A stretch of DNA of 64,000 nucleotides from Symsagittifera roscoffensis (lineage: Eukaryota; Xenacoelomorpha; Acoela; Convolutidae), in NCBI RefSeq assembly GCF_963678635.1, contig NC_087070.1, forward strand, positions 20,567,461 to 20,631,460. The letters run 5' to 3'. The notes under the pieces were generated by a model that was given only the letters and a program-made list of their open reading frames with translations, did no database searches and had not been told where the DNA came from. This document shows, one piece after another, positions 26,027-37,044 of the stretch. Made by a program: the position numbers and the translations under genes. The stretch's first letter is position 1, and every line of letters starts with the position of its first letter.

Positions 26027-26198
26027 AACTCTTTGAAAGAAAAGTCTTAAGAAGAATTCTCGTTGTTGCTGTTGTATGTGTTGCGATGGCATACGGGACT
26101 CTGTTCTGCCGGTCAAACTTCCTCCAAGCAGCAGAGTCTGCAGATGGGCTCAATCAACCGGCACCCAATGAAGCATACCCCTACTATTCGCGGCACAG
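26027..26198 (+). CDS. membrane-anchor exon of a SAM-dependent methyltransferase gene
   Basis: Internal exon encoding the anchor and stem of the methyltransferase whose catalytic exon lies at 30272-31031. It is preceded by a strong acceptor (T9 then CAG at 26024-26026) and ends CACAG before GTCACT (26199). The frame opens as xx-LFERKVLRRI, followed by a hydrophobic segment ILVVAVVCVAMAYGTLF, then CRSNFLQAAESADG and a polar stem. A basic cytosolic side, one membrane span and a lumenal stem give type II (Golgi-enzyme-like) topology. The exon ends in phase 2, and the catalytic exon begins with exactly the one base needed to complete an Arg codon. The initiator exon is not identified; an ATG at 26086 falls inside the membrane span and is a poor start. 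The splice is inferred from signals and phase, not from transcripts. Confidence 0.7.
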
Positions 26199-29100
26199 GT
26201 CACTGCAGCAATTAAAAAACTTCCACCCCCCGAATCCCTCTCATAACCCTCCTCCTCGTCCTTACTCCTACTTTTACCTTAAGCTTTGCAAAACACTTTT
26301 AACTCTTGTGTACATTAAAAACTGTCATGAAAATTGACAGGTATGTTTATTTATTTTCAATTACTACAAAGACAATTTTTCCTTATATGGTAGTAACACA
26401 GATTATTTTCAGGCTTTTTTCAAAAATCCGATCAATCAAAAGCCTTCATAGCTAAAACAAGAATGGCCAGTTACTGTGCTATTAGCAACGAATGTTCCGA
26501 CCATATTTTTAAGAAAACTACGATTTAGAAAGTTTTTTTTTCACATTAGTGAAGTTTTTTCTGCTTGGTATGATAAGGTCTTACATAAAAATATAGTTTA
26601 GGCATATTGGACAATCATAGTAAAAAAGGAAAATTGGATCAAAGTTTTAAAGAAAAATGATACGAAAAACTAGAAAAAAACTTTTTTTTTCAAATTTTTT
26701 TGCAGAAATTTTTTTAATTTTTTGAAGTTTTTGCTGGCCTAAATCAAGCTAAAAAAAACTCTAAAAACTAGTTTTAATTGCTTAAATTTAAGTTTCAAGG
26801 TCTAAAATTGGACAAAATTAGGCATTTTGGATGTTGTAGGCCTGCTCGCTTGCTAATTTATTTGCTCAAAATACGTTGAAAAATCAAAGTTTTCAAACCG
26901 GTTTTTCTCGACACTGGAAAAAAAATTTTGCGTGGAAAACAAAAAACAAAAAACGGTCGGAACAAAAAGGTTGGCATAAATTTTTGATAATCAAGTACTT
27001 TTTTCGATTAACTTAAAATTCCGACCCATTGCAGAGCGTGTATCAGTAAAATGCGAGCACACTTCATGTCAATCAGTTTTGATGAAGTTCAACTTTTAAA
27101 TTGTCAGTATCAATTGTTGTTCCGACTTTCGTTGAAAATGACTGAATATAAATCATTGGAGTGGTTTTAGCAGCCAAATTTTGAGTTTTAACCATTTAAT
27201 TTGACGGTATTAATTTATACCCTCTGGAAGGTAATAGTACCTAGGCAAGAAATTGAAACGTGTGTTTATTTTTCGTAAAGTTTAAGGGGTATGAATCTAG
27301 GGATTGTGATTAACAACACAATCAATCTGAAATAAATTTACATTCCGTAAAATTCAGAAAAATTGATTTCAAGTAGAACGGTCTCGTTGAGCTACCTTTG
27401 ATGATCAAGTCAATAAACTACAGAGAAAAAGATTCAAAGTCATCAGTTTTCAATTGCGGTGATCGAATTATGCAAGTTTTGAAAACAACTTGTATGTAGC
27501 CGAGAAAAAAAAAACTTTTTTTTTTTGGCTGCATTTAAATTGTTTTCAAAGCTTGCATAATTCGGTCAACCCATTTAAAATTTGATGCTTTTGATTTATC
27601 TTTTCTGTGAATTAGTGACATGATTATCAACGGCGGTTCAACAAGACCGTTCTTTGTGAAATTGGCCGGGAATAGACATTTTGCTGTAAACAAATTATCT
27701 TACAAGAAGTTGAGCTTGCTTCATTTTTGAACCTCATCAATTTCCAGGTTCTTTCTCAATTGGTTTGGAGGTAACGCGTTAATTTTTACATTTAAGGTTT
27801 GAAGTTTGAACCCCGTTAGGACTTTTTTTTCCAGTTTGAATGAAATAGAAAGATTTGTCCTGTAAAAATGAATGGCCGGACTTTCGCTTGTTTGTTCGAG
27901 TTTTTTCAGCTTAGGTGCCACATCGCGGAATTCTCTTTTACTGTATACAAGTTAAGCCGTAAATTCAAGTGATGATAATTCTAGTTTCAGGGGGAATTGA
28001 AATTTTTAAATTGTTTTTTGATCATGTTTTTTTTCGGCTCAGCTGGTGTCTGCTGAAAAAGTCGGTTTTTTCCCGTTTCACACTCGCATCTCTTATTCCG
28101 TTGCTAGTTTAATTATCAAATGGGTTGTCTGTCATGTTTGCCTGAAATTCTTGCGTGATAAAAACAGCCACTATGAAAAAATTTGAAATTGAGTTTTTTA
28201 GGAAAAAAAAGTTTTGCTTTTTACAAACTTTTGCATAAATTTTTCTCATAAATTACGATAGTGAATAAAAAGGGGTACAATTGTCCTCCCCCTGAATAGC
28301 CCCCTAGTATCTTTTGTCCTTTATTTTTTTGTCTCGAAAAAGAGTGTGGATCAAAAGAGTGTGCCTTTTTTTTGACTTTTTTTCCTTAAAAGTCAAATGT
28401 TTCATTTGTTGACCGTTGTTTGGACACTTTTTTCATTTTTTTCTTTTTGATGTCAAAGATTTAATCGAAACAACAACTTGTTGCAAGGTATATTGTATGC
28501 TGAAGCGGCCACGGCCTTGGCAGAATAAAGTTACAAATATGGCCGTGGTCGCTTCAGTATATTTATATATTTCACAAATAACTTCGATCTTTTACAATGC
28601 TTCAATTTGGCTTGTAATGATTTAATTTGCCACACATGCTTCGCATTCATAGAGAACTGGTAAAAAAATGCATAATTAAATATACCAAGGTGGTAAAAGT
28701 GGTAACACCCACCCATCTGTAAAACTGTTTGCTAGCGAAGTTTTTTCGTTTTGAGTTCAAGATAAGAAAATTATAATTATTCCGCTTTTGCAAAATTTTT
28801 CTCATAAAAATTCGAAACAATTTAGAAAAAAAGCTCTGCCAAGAACAAGATTTTGAAAATCGGAGGAACAAATTGCAAAAGATCTTAACGTTATCAGTTT
28901 TGATCTGACTTCGAAGTTACGTTGTCTTTAACATTCGGAGAAAAAATATGCCAATAGGTATTGATGAAATCAGATATTATGAAGTTGTAGTGAATTTGGT
29001 TTTTAAAGAGCTTTGTCGACACTCAGATTACTTTTCGCAAACTTTTAAGTTTTTTTTTCAAAAATTGCTGTACCAATTTTCATGAAAAATTGTATCGCCG

Positions 29101-30271
29101 CAATTCTGGCTGCTCTTTGTTTGCCTGCATGCTCCGCTATTTTTTTCGAACACTAGCAAATCTGATTTTAGAGCAAAGCAAAAAAACAACGAATATTGGA
29201 ATCTGCCTGCTATACCCTAAAGCCCTAATTTTTAAGTAAGAATTACGGCCAAAGAAAATATCACATTTCTCTTCTCAAACTCTACCTTGCCAAATCTTAG
29301 ATGAAAGATCCAAACGAAAAACTTTTAATGAAAACTTTTCTGAAACTAGAATAATTTTTTCGACTGCTCTGTCAAACCTGGAAATAAGGATTCAATCGAA
29401 AAATAGGCGCTAGAAAGTTTTCATTGGCTAAGCGGCTACACCCTGTAGAAATTTAATGCTTTACTTGAAAAAATTTCATTCTCCATATTTTGTGAAGGAA
29501 TCCGTTAGACTTGAGAAATGTCCACTTCTTAAGCCATTTTTTGTTACTTTGTTCCATTGCCTCAAAACGACTGTGCCAATCGAGAGGAGGTGTTTCATTG
29601 ATCTCCGCTGTAAAATCGTTTTCCCCGTAGTTTTGATTGGTAATCAGCCATTGATTTTAGAAAAAGTTAGTTTTTGAAATTTTGAAAAAGTTAGTTTTTA
29701 AATTGCCGATAGCAAAGTTTAGTTTAACTATTAACTAATTTTTAAAACAAGTAGTTTTAGCTTTGAGGTAAATTTTCGATTATCAGAGAAGTTTTTCCTG
29801 CGACCTTATGTCTTTTAATGCCATGAGAACCCGATAATTTTGCAAAAACTCCTCGCGAGTTAATTAATGTTTAATTTTGAGCTCCAGACAATAATATCTT
29901 TCAAATGGTGTAACAAACATGTTTGTCAACTAGATTAGTTAAAAAATCAAAAAATGACTGAATAACCACCCCAAGCATAAATGTTCCCCTCTTTCTTCAA
30001 GTTTTTTTTTGTCATATAAATAGGATATGAGACGCCCACCTTTTTGTAGTTTACTTAAGCGTGTTCATGATAAGTTTACGGAATTAACTATGTTTTTTTC
30101 CGGTTTTTTTGACAATTTTTCAATCAAATTTTTTTAAATTGGCCCTTAAGCGTAGTCTAAACATTCAGGGCTTGGCCCTGATACACAAGGACTCCTGTTT
30201 GACTTTAATGTCTTTTGTTTTTACTTCCAAAATATAGTTTTTATTTACAATGAATTTAGTTATTTGTTTAG
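26199..30271 (+). other. 4.07-kb intron of the methyltransferase gene
   Basis: Runs from GTCACT to TATTTGTTTAG. AT-rich and non-coding; short open stretches such as 27721-27921 and 29456-29677 show no domain. It contains a small near-perfect hairpin at 28500-28557 and, near 30165-30200, an inverted R1-type terminus (CAGGGCTTGGCCCTGATA). Confidence 0.65.
28500..28557. repeat. 58-bp near-perfect hairpin in intron
   Basis: Left arm CTGAAGCGGCCACGGCC (28500-28516) pairs with the right arm GGCCGTGGTCGCTTCAG (28541-28557) at 16 of 17 positions, with a 24-base loop. The arms are GC-rich in an AT-rich intron. It could be a miniature palindromic transposon or a pre-miRNA-like stem; the arm is shorter than a typical miRNA precursor. 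Confidence 0.75.
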
Positions 30272-31031
30272 AGCTACTTCCAATTTTTTCCCATCATACA
30301 ATGACGATATACAAGCTGCAGCAGGGAAAAACTACAGCTCTGATTGTCGGGAGAAATTGGCACTGGGAGATCAACATTATTGGTGTGTCGGCTCACATTC
30401 AATTTGCTCACCACTGGACGAATATGTCAAAGCTGGAAAACCAAACGACGGTACGCTTTGTAAACTACTTAACGAGTACGGTTCGGATAAGTGCACTCGA
30501 CACAACTACGGCGCTTTTTACGAGTTCTTTTTCAAAAGACTGCGAATGGAACATCTGAAAGTCCTGGAATTTGGATTGGGTCCTCTTTCCCCCAGATTTC
30601 AAGACCCAACTCGAAACTACACCATCGGTGCTTCACAGCGTTCATGGCGAGAATACTTTCCGAACTCTGTTATCTTTGGCGCGGACATCCGTAAAAATGG
30701 GCTCTTTCAACAGCAACGTCTGAAAACGTTTTATGCTGACATCACTAAATCGGATACTTTAAAAACCCTGTTTGATTCTATCGGTTCGCCCCTGGATATT
30801 ATAGTCGATGACTCATGGCATAACTCGGATGCACAGAAAACTCTGTTTTCGGTCGCATATCGTCAAATGAAACCCGGAGGTCTGTACATGGTTGAAGACA
30901 TCACAGCTGAAGTGTGTGGAGAGCTTCTGACATCTTACTCAAAACTGAGCAGTGACATTGCTTTCATACATATATACAATTCAGGAGACACCATTTCATT
31001 AATACGGAAGCCTACTTCAAACTCAATTTGA
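30272..31031 (+). CDS. class I SAM-dependent methyltransferase, macrocin-O-methyltransferase-like (catalytic exon)
   Basis: Terminal exon of about 252 codons with the complete methyltransferase domain. Motifs in order: GSDKCTRHNYGAFYE, the GSDK-H-Y-Y signature of demethylmacrocin/mycinamicin-type O-methyltransferases; VLEFGLG (motif I, SAM-binding E-x-G-x-G); WREYFPNSVIFGADI (motif II, acidic residue for the SAM ribose); LDIIVDDSWHNSDAQ (motif IV DD and His, metal or substrate site); MKPGGLYMVEDI. The frame has no plausible ATG of its own. It opens at TTTGTTTAG (30271), and upstream exon 26027-26198 joins in phase to place the domain behind a membrane anchor. Stop TGA at 31029. Bacterial relatives methylate macrolide sugars; the substrate here is unknown, but secretory-pathway glycan O-methylation would fit the topology. 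Confidence 0.85.
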
Positions 31032-31037
31032 AATAAA
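31032..31037 (+). terminator. polyadenylation signal of the methyltransferase gene
   Basis: AATAAA begins one base after the TGA stop. Its position would give a very short 3' UTR, as is seen in compact animal genes. A cleavage site is not visible from sequence alone. Confidence 0.5.
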
Positions 31038-32494
31038 AATTATAAAACTATCTAAACTGCTAATGAAAAACTTAGAATATTTTTTTTCATTTTCAAATAA
31101 CTTTCATTCACCTGTTTTTCATTCATTGATAAAAGTATGTGATAAAAGTATATTAAATAGAGTAATGATACTGTGTAAAATTTACGAAAAAATACAGGTA
31201 TCTAAGTGGAAAAAATATATAAATTTCTGACCCGGGTTGACCTCCATACAAGAAAATCTAGCCAGTTTCATAGCTGGTACTGCTAGTCACATATTTTAAC
31301 CCTATTTTCATACTTCAGCTTTCTTTTCGAAAGTAGCTTTTTTCCATAGCAGAAAAACTTGTAAGTTAAAAATAAGGAGAGTCAAAACAGTCACAGTTGG
31401 TAACCACCATGTCCTTAAAACTGATTTAGGAAACTACAGAGGTTCAATGGACAAAACTCGATCATAGTAGGTTTTTGAACTTAAAAAAGTGCCATTATTA
31501 TTGATTCTATTTTCTTTTCGGGACCACGCATTCAATTATAATCAAAAATTTTAAGAGGCAGCCAGAGTTTTTGTTATTCAGAGTCTTGTTATTCAGAGTT
31601 GAACATTCATAGTTTCGCTTTGATATATACTAGCAGTCTTGTTATTCCATCATAACCGATTATTCCAGACTTTTAGGGAGACAGAAAATGAAAATCTAAA
31701 ATCTAAAGTATTACCCCTGCAATATAATTAGGTTTTATTTGGTTTTAAAAATTTGTCTGCAATAAACTTGGTTTTAAAAAAAATAATTGGTTTACTATAA
31801 ATTAGTAACGCTTGCGATTCTCAAATGCAGTTTATCTCGAATAATACACTACAAAAATTTAAACGAAACTTTTTGCTTAAAATTTTAGGTTACATTTTTG
31901 CAAAATCAGTGGGAACTGAAAAAAAAAACTAAATGGTTGGAAAAATTAAATGGTTGGAAAAAGTTATATTATTCCATGTTATCGAAAAGTGCCAATCAAT
32001 AACTTTCCATTCCTCTAGAAACTTACAAAATAGTACAACAGACTTTTTTTCTATGGAATAAACGTTATTTCAAACCGGAACAACAAATTTTTTCATTCAC
32101 AACACGAAAATTTGGTATTTTGATAATTTTTCTAAATTTAAAATCTTTGCTGGATCCTAGTTCTCAAATTAATTATACTGGCATCACAAACTTGCCATAT
32201 AAAACAGTTTAACGTAGTCCGGATTTTAACATTGAGTGTGGTTTTAAATCATGAAAAGGTTATAAACGGATATTATTGTTTTTGAGACCGAAATCGCCTC
32301 GAAGAACTTCAAATTTTCCCATCGCAAGGCAAAGTTTTTTTCTAATTTTTTGCAAACTTGTTATTAACGATCCGTCAACTAATTTCTTTTCGCTCCAAAG
32401 TTATGACGAAATTGGAGATCCCTTCGTCTTTGCTTCTTAGCGTGCAGTGCCGAATAAAAACCGCAGTAGAGAATAAAAACAGAATTAAACAAAT
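31038..32494. other. non-coding intergenic stretch
   Basis: AT-rich with no recognisable exon. AGCAGTCTTGTTATTCC near 31632 resembles the R1 terminus, and GTTATTCAGAGT is duplicated at 31574-31600. Confidence 0.45.
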
Positions 32495-32804
32495 CTGTAG
32501 CAGTAATGTTTGTAATGCAAAAACTCACAATAAAAGACAACTCGCATTAAAAGACAACTCGCAATAAACTCACTGCCGAGTGTTGTCAACAGAGGGTAGA
32601 ACTTTATTCGAAATTTGGAGACAGTTATCGCCGCAAAGCGGCGACGCGCTCGCAGCTCGCCCACCGGTGACCGTACACCGAGAATATAAAGTTTCCAATT
32701 AGCTTGATAAACTTGCGAATGTCGCTTTACTGAAATTTTGCGAGTTGTCTTTTGTTGCGAGTTGTTTTTTCTTGCGAGTTGTTGCGGTACCAATAATGTT
32801 ACAG
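32495..32804. mobile_element. 310-bp foldback/TIR element with ACAACTCGCA subrepeats
   Basis: The left end CTGTAGCAGTAATG, followed by two AAAAGACAACTCGCA words, faces the right end, which reads TGCGAGTTGT three times and ends AATGTTACAG. The ends are imperfect inverted repeats of about 50-70 bp with internal tandem words. The core is GC-rich (CGCCGCAAAGCGGCG hairpin near 32631). No ORF and no clear target duplication. Confidence 0.55.
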
Positions 32805-32828
32805 CTCTAGAACTAGCAAATTATTTCC

Positions 32829-34330
32829 TGTTCAATCTCTTGGTCATGTGAAAAACAGAGTAAACAAGACTGAATTTTGTAAGAAACTGCTGTTTTATTT
32901 GAACAGTGTTGACAACTTCTGTGACTTCATTCATTACGAGGCCAAACTGTGCTCTGGATAGGCGCACAACTTTGTGTCTGTATGTTCCTCGATTCCAGAA
33001 ACTAATCTTTAAACATGTTCCAAAATGTAAGTGGATTCCGCGTACATATAAGTGTAACGTAAATTTTGTCGGCACATTTGTTGTGTCGCGGATTCCGTAA
33101 AAATGGAACATAGCGAGTTGGTTTGGATTCCGCAACTGCTAAGTGGTTTCCACAAAATGTAAGCGGAATCCGCAAATGTAAGTGGATTCCGAATTTTGTT
33201 CAATCCTCAGCATTTAAAAGCTAGAGCTGGAAATCTTATTTCTGGCAAGTCGGAATTCAAAAGCAAGGGTTGTGAGAGTAATCCACAAACAAATCTTAAA
33301 ATTTTGGTTTTTTAATTCGGTGGATGTCATCTTATAGTTTTTGGAAACAGTATACCGAATAATTTCGATTTTTGAAGTCATTGAATTGAGACTGTAACGA
33401 AATACAACACACATCATATCGCATAATTAGGTCTGTGTTTGGGATTTCTTCAATCCCAAATACTGATTTTGGAAGCATAACGCCGAATAAATTCAGTAAT
33501 TGTAGTCATTTTTCCTGTTCAATCTCTTGGTAAGTTGAAAAACAGAGTAAATTTCTGATTTATACTGATACGGGACTGAATTTTGTATGAAACTGCTGTT
33601 TTACTTAAGCAGTGTTGACAACTTCTGTGACTTGATCCATTACGAGGCCAAACTGTGCACTGGATAGGCGCACAATTTTGTGTCTGTATGTTCTTGGATC
33701 CCAAAACTGAGTATTTAAACATGTTCGAAAATGTAGGTGGATTCCCCTTACAAAGGTTCCATGCATTCCGCGTACATATGAGTGTAACGTAAATGTTGTC
33801 GGCACATTTGTTCTGTCGCGTATTCCGCAACAAGCGAATATAGCTAGTTGTTTTGGATTCCGCAAATGCTGAGCGGTTTCCGCAAAATGTAAGTGGAATC
33901 CGCAACTTGTAAGTGGATTCCGAATTTTAATCAAAACTCATCAATTAAAAGCTAGAGCTGGAATTCTCAAACAAGTTTTTAAATTTTGGTTACTTAAATC
34001 GTTGGATGTCATTTTATAGTATTTTGGAAACACAACACCGATTATTTTCGATATTTGAAGTCAATGAGTTGAAAATATATGGAAATACAACACACATCAT
34101 ATCGAATAATTAGGTCAGTGTTTGGGATTGATGGAATCCCAAAATCTGTAAAAATATGGAATAAATATGGATTAAGTTCATTATTTGGAGTCATTAGCTT
34201 GAGAGTGATTAGAAACCCAACGCATAGCAAATTGTCCAATTAGTTCATTATTTGGGGTTTCATGGATCCGAAATACTGGTCAGTAATTGGTATTCCATTA
34301 ATCTCAAATACTGATTGAGTAAATTCCTAT
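32829..34330. repeat. diverged 706-bp tandem duplication carrying GGATTCCGCAAATGT words
   Basis: Unit 1 starts TCAATCTCTTGG at about 32832 and unit 2 at about 33518. CATTACGAGGCCAAAC is at 32932 and 33638 (offset 706). Both units continue through TGGATTCCGCAA words, AAAAGCTAGAGCTGGAA and ACAACACACATCATATCG. Similarity looks around 80-85 percent. A shorter third piece (34150-34330) has GGGTTTCATGGATCC-type remnants. ORFs here are shadows of the repeat. Confidence 0.8.
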
Positions 34331-34379
34331 TCTAGTGAAATAAAATCATGCAAGTAGAAGATATAAACTTAAACGCTAC

Positions 34380-34766
34380 TTTATATATACATATATGTAA
34401 ACGGAATCCGCAAACAAAATGCGGATTCCACTTACAACTAGCGGATTTCACTTGCACTTTGCGGATTCCGCTTACAGTTATGGATTCTGCAACACCTCAA
34501 TTTAATTATACACATGTCTTATTGTTTTTTTGTGGACTTCACAAACTGTTTTGGATTCCGCAAATATGGTTGTGGATTCCGCAAATTCGTCTATTTTTGG
34601 AGCGATTTTGAGCGACACAGTGTGTTAAGTATTTGTTTGCGGAAACCATAACAGCAAAGAAGATCAAAAAAAAGTAGCTACGATGTGAATTCCGCGACAA
34701 ATCTGATTTTGGCTTGTCGTGGAATCCGCAAGCAATGCGCAGAAAGCACAGTTTGGCCTCGTAATG
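34380..34766. repeat. inverted counterpart of the GGATTCCGC repeat ending in a CATTACGAGG terminus
   Basis: CGGATTCCACTTAC and related words here are reverse complements of those in 32.9-33.9 kb. The segment ends GCACAGTTTGGCCTCGTAAT(G) at 34766, the inverted match to CATTACGAGGCCAAAC at 32932 and 33638. Together these form a large inverted-repeat structure related to the short element at 51971-52164. Confidence 0.6.
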
Positions 34767-34916
34767 ACCAGGGTAGTTCGCCAAATGGCGAATTGGTTCA
34801 CTTAAGTAATCAGTTGACTTCTTTGTCCTTTCTGATGAGTTCGTTGACAAGGTGAACATTGAGACTCTAGTTGTCCTCATCCTTGATTGGGACTAGCGAT
34901 GTTTTAGGTAAGTCGC

Positions 34917-35227
34917 TTCCTGTGATATGTTGGAACTCTGCTTTCTCCTAAGAGACTCAAGGAAAAGCTCCTGTGTAGATACTGGAACTTGGACCAGCAA
35001 CAAGAGTTAGGCTCAGAAAGAACTAATCTGCTCTTTTCGGAGCGTGTATCTATTTTAAGGTGCTCTGAAAAGGGACAGAGGGCACCGATTGGCAGCTCAA
35101 AACTGCTCAGGACAAGCTATTCAAAATGATCAACAGTTTGGGCTCTTATCAAAAGCTGAACGCTCTCTTTAGGTTTGCAAGTCCTGATTATATAACACCT
35201 GATGAAAGAAACGAGGCCATCAAATCG
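34917..35227 (+). pseudogene. coding-like patch of unknown function with one frame change
   Basis: One frame reads SPKRLKEKLLCRYWNLDQQQ up to about 35130. A second frame, overlapping from about 35075, reads MINSLGSYQKLNALFRFASP at 35126, continues through DYITPDERNEAIKS, and meets a good donor (AAATCG before GTAAGG at 35228). Composition is coding-like against AT-rich surroundings. I recognise no family. It could be an exon with a sequencing indel or a decayed gene copy. Confidence 0.3.
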
Positions 35228-35404
35228 GTAAGGAAAAAATCTGAAAATGTTGCTCTTTCGTAAGTAGCAGATATATTAAGTAGCAGATCTCTTAAAAGTG
35301 AGTTGAATCTGTGCCTTGTGTTTTCTTTTTCTTTCAAAAGATTTTGTTTTCTTTGAAAGGATTATGTTTTCTCTCAAATATTGAAAAAAAAATTCAAAAA
35401 TTTC

Positions 35405-36383
35405 AAGAAGACTGCTCGTATATCAGGAAGGGCAAAAATCTGAATTTTCCAACTGCCTCTTAATTTATATCGCATAGTTTTTGGGAAACAAAAATAGAAA
35501 AAACCTTAAATTTTGTACAAAATCAAAGAACAAGTAAATCAAGGTACAAAAATTTGATCGTACGAAATGAATAAGACCAAGTAGCTTGCCCCAGTTCAAT
35601 TTGCAACAATTTTGATCCTGGTAACTTTCGAATCGATTTTTATCAATGAAACTTTGATGCGGGTTAGAAAGTGCTATATTTAGCATATATTAACTTTTTA
35701 ATTTGAAGATTTGCTTTAATTGATTTTGGAATAATTTTTGAGCCGGGTTAAAGTGCCGCGTTTGCAGCACAAAAGCATATCGCTCTAATTAACACAAATT
35801 AGTCAAACAGGCAATTTGCAAAACATATAGTTTTTTGAAAACTCTACAAAAATAAAAGATAATTTGAGCTCAGTAGAATTATAAATTTTAATTTTGATAA
35901 TAAAGATCTCGTCAAAATTGGCTAGTTAGGAAAAGAAGAGTCGAAACTTGTCTGGAGAAAAAAAATCACCTGAGCACTTTTTTCTGATCCTTTTTTCGAA
36001 ACTCGGAGCCAAAAACTTGATAACATCTATCAAAAAACTCTAGATGAAACCAGTATTCAAATCGGTTTCTTTTTTGTAATGGCATCTTCTAACTTAATTT
36101 AATGTTGAAAACCGGTTCATATAGCCTTTAAATACCCGCATCCGGTATAAAGCGTTAAAGTATAAAATCAAGTATATTATAACAATTTTAGTACTAGTCT
36201 TAAAAAGATTGAGAAAAAAATGATTTCAATTAATTAGTAAACGACTATAATTTCGCTGTTTGAAGTCAAAATTCAATTGTTACAATTCAATTGATAGTAA
36301 TTATTTTATTAATCCATCTGTTTCATAATCTATTATTTTTATCCCAATTTCCAATTAATATATTTTTGTACACAAAATCCATT
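35405..36383 (+). repeat. R1-family dispersed repeat copy
   Basis: Begins GACTGCTCGTATATCAGG (35408) like the block at 3669, and continues with TTAATTGATTTTGGAAT and CATATCGCTCTAATTA in the order seen in the tandem unit. The remainder up to the BEL insertion is AT-rich and non-coding. The BEL element was inserted into or beside this copy. Confidence 0.5.
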
Positions 36384-36388
36384 ATAGT
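36384..36388. repeat. target-site duplication, left (ATAGT)
   Basis: ATAGT directly before the LTR start TGTCTACG, matching 43779-43783. Five base pairs fits BEL/Pao integrases (4-6 bp). Confidence 0.9.
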
Positions 36389-36576
36389 TGTCTACGGCAT
36401 TTGAACTTTATTCTTTGCCGAACCTAATTTTGCCACAATTTCGACATGATTATGCCGCCAAATTAGTAAACTGAAAGACTCAAAACTCAAAAATTAAAAG
36501 AAATCATTTAAAAAGAAACAACTAAACTACGATCTGAAATTGGAATCTTAATCAACCAAACGTATTGCCATTGTCA
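36389..36576 (+). repeat. BEL 5' LTR, 188 bp
   Basis: Starts TGTCTACGGCATTTGAAC and ends TTGCCATTGTCA, with the canonical TG...CA ends. It is 7 substitutions away from the 3' LTR at 43591-43778 and has no indel between them. Confidence 0.95.
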
Positions 36577-36577
36577 T

Positions 36578-36594
36578 TGGCGCACAATAGTTTT
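36578..36594 (+). promoter_or_regulatory. putative primer binding site
   Basis: TGGCGCACAATAG begins two bases after the LTR. TGG complements a tRNA 3' CCA, as expected for minus-strand priming. I cannot assign the tRNA without a tRNA set from this species. Confidence 0.55.
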
Positions 36595-36918
36595 TTAAAA
36601 AAAGAAACCGAAACCATGGTTTTTTTTGTTTGAAAAATCAATGAACCCATCCTTATACTAACCAACCATATTGCTTACTTTTTTTTCTTTTTTTTTGGAT
36701 TGTAAGTTCCAAAAAAAAACTCAAAATCATTTTTTTTTGTTACAACACAATTGCGAGGGTTCCATGTAATCAAAGGAATTACACTCCTTGTACTCCTTAC
36801 AACCAGCGTCTCAGACTCTCAGAGTCTCAGAGTCTCCTTACACTCCATGTAATCAAAAGAATTTTTGTCTGACACGTCAAAACGTGAATTAAGTTTAGGA
36901 GACATAGTCAATTAAAAA

Positions 36919-37038
36919 ATGAATTCAACCTATGATGCTGTTTTTAAAGTCATAGAAACAGACGTAGAAATTTTAGCAAAAGCAATTAACCAAGCCATAA
37001 GCGATTCCGACGAAGTACAGATCATAAACGATTTCTGA
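36919..37038 (+). pseudogene. BEL gag 5' end, interrupted by TGA
   Basis: ATG at 36919 opens the same frame as the long gag ORF and encodes 39 residues (MNSTYDAVFKVIETDVEIL...) before TGA at 37036-37038. The frame then continues from 37039. This is probably the original gag start with a later nonsense mutation. Confidence 0.7.
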
Positions 37039-37044
37039 ACGGAA

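Noticed and set aside
25854-26036. 60-codon frame immediately before the anchor exon as its start
   Set aside because: It reads through the polypyrimidine tract and is not in frame with the LFERKVLRRI exon; it is intronic.
33519-33934. 128- and 109-codon minus-strand frames at 32.8-33.9 kb
   Set aside because: They lie wholly in the duplicated GGATTCCGC repeat, and their counterparts in the other unit are in different states.
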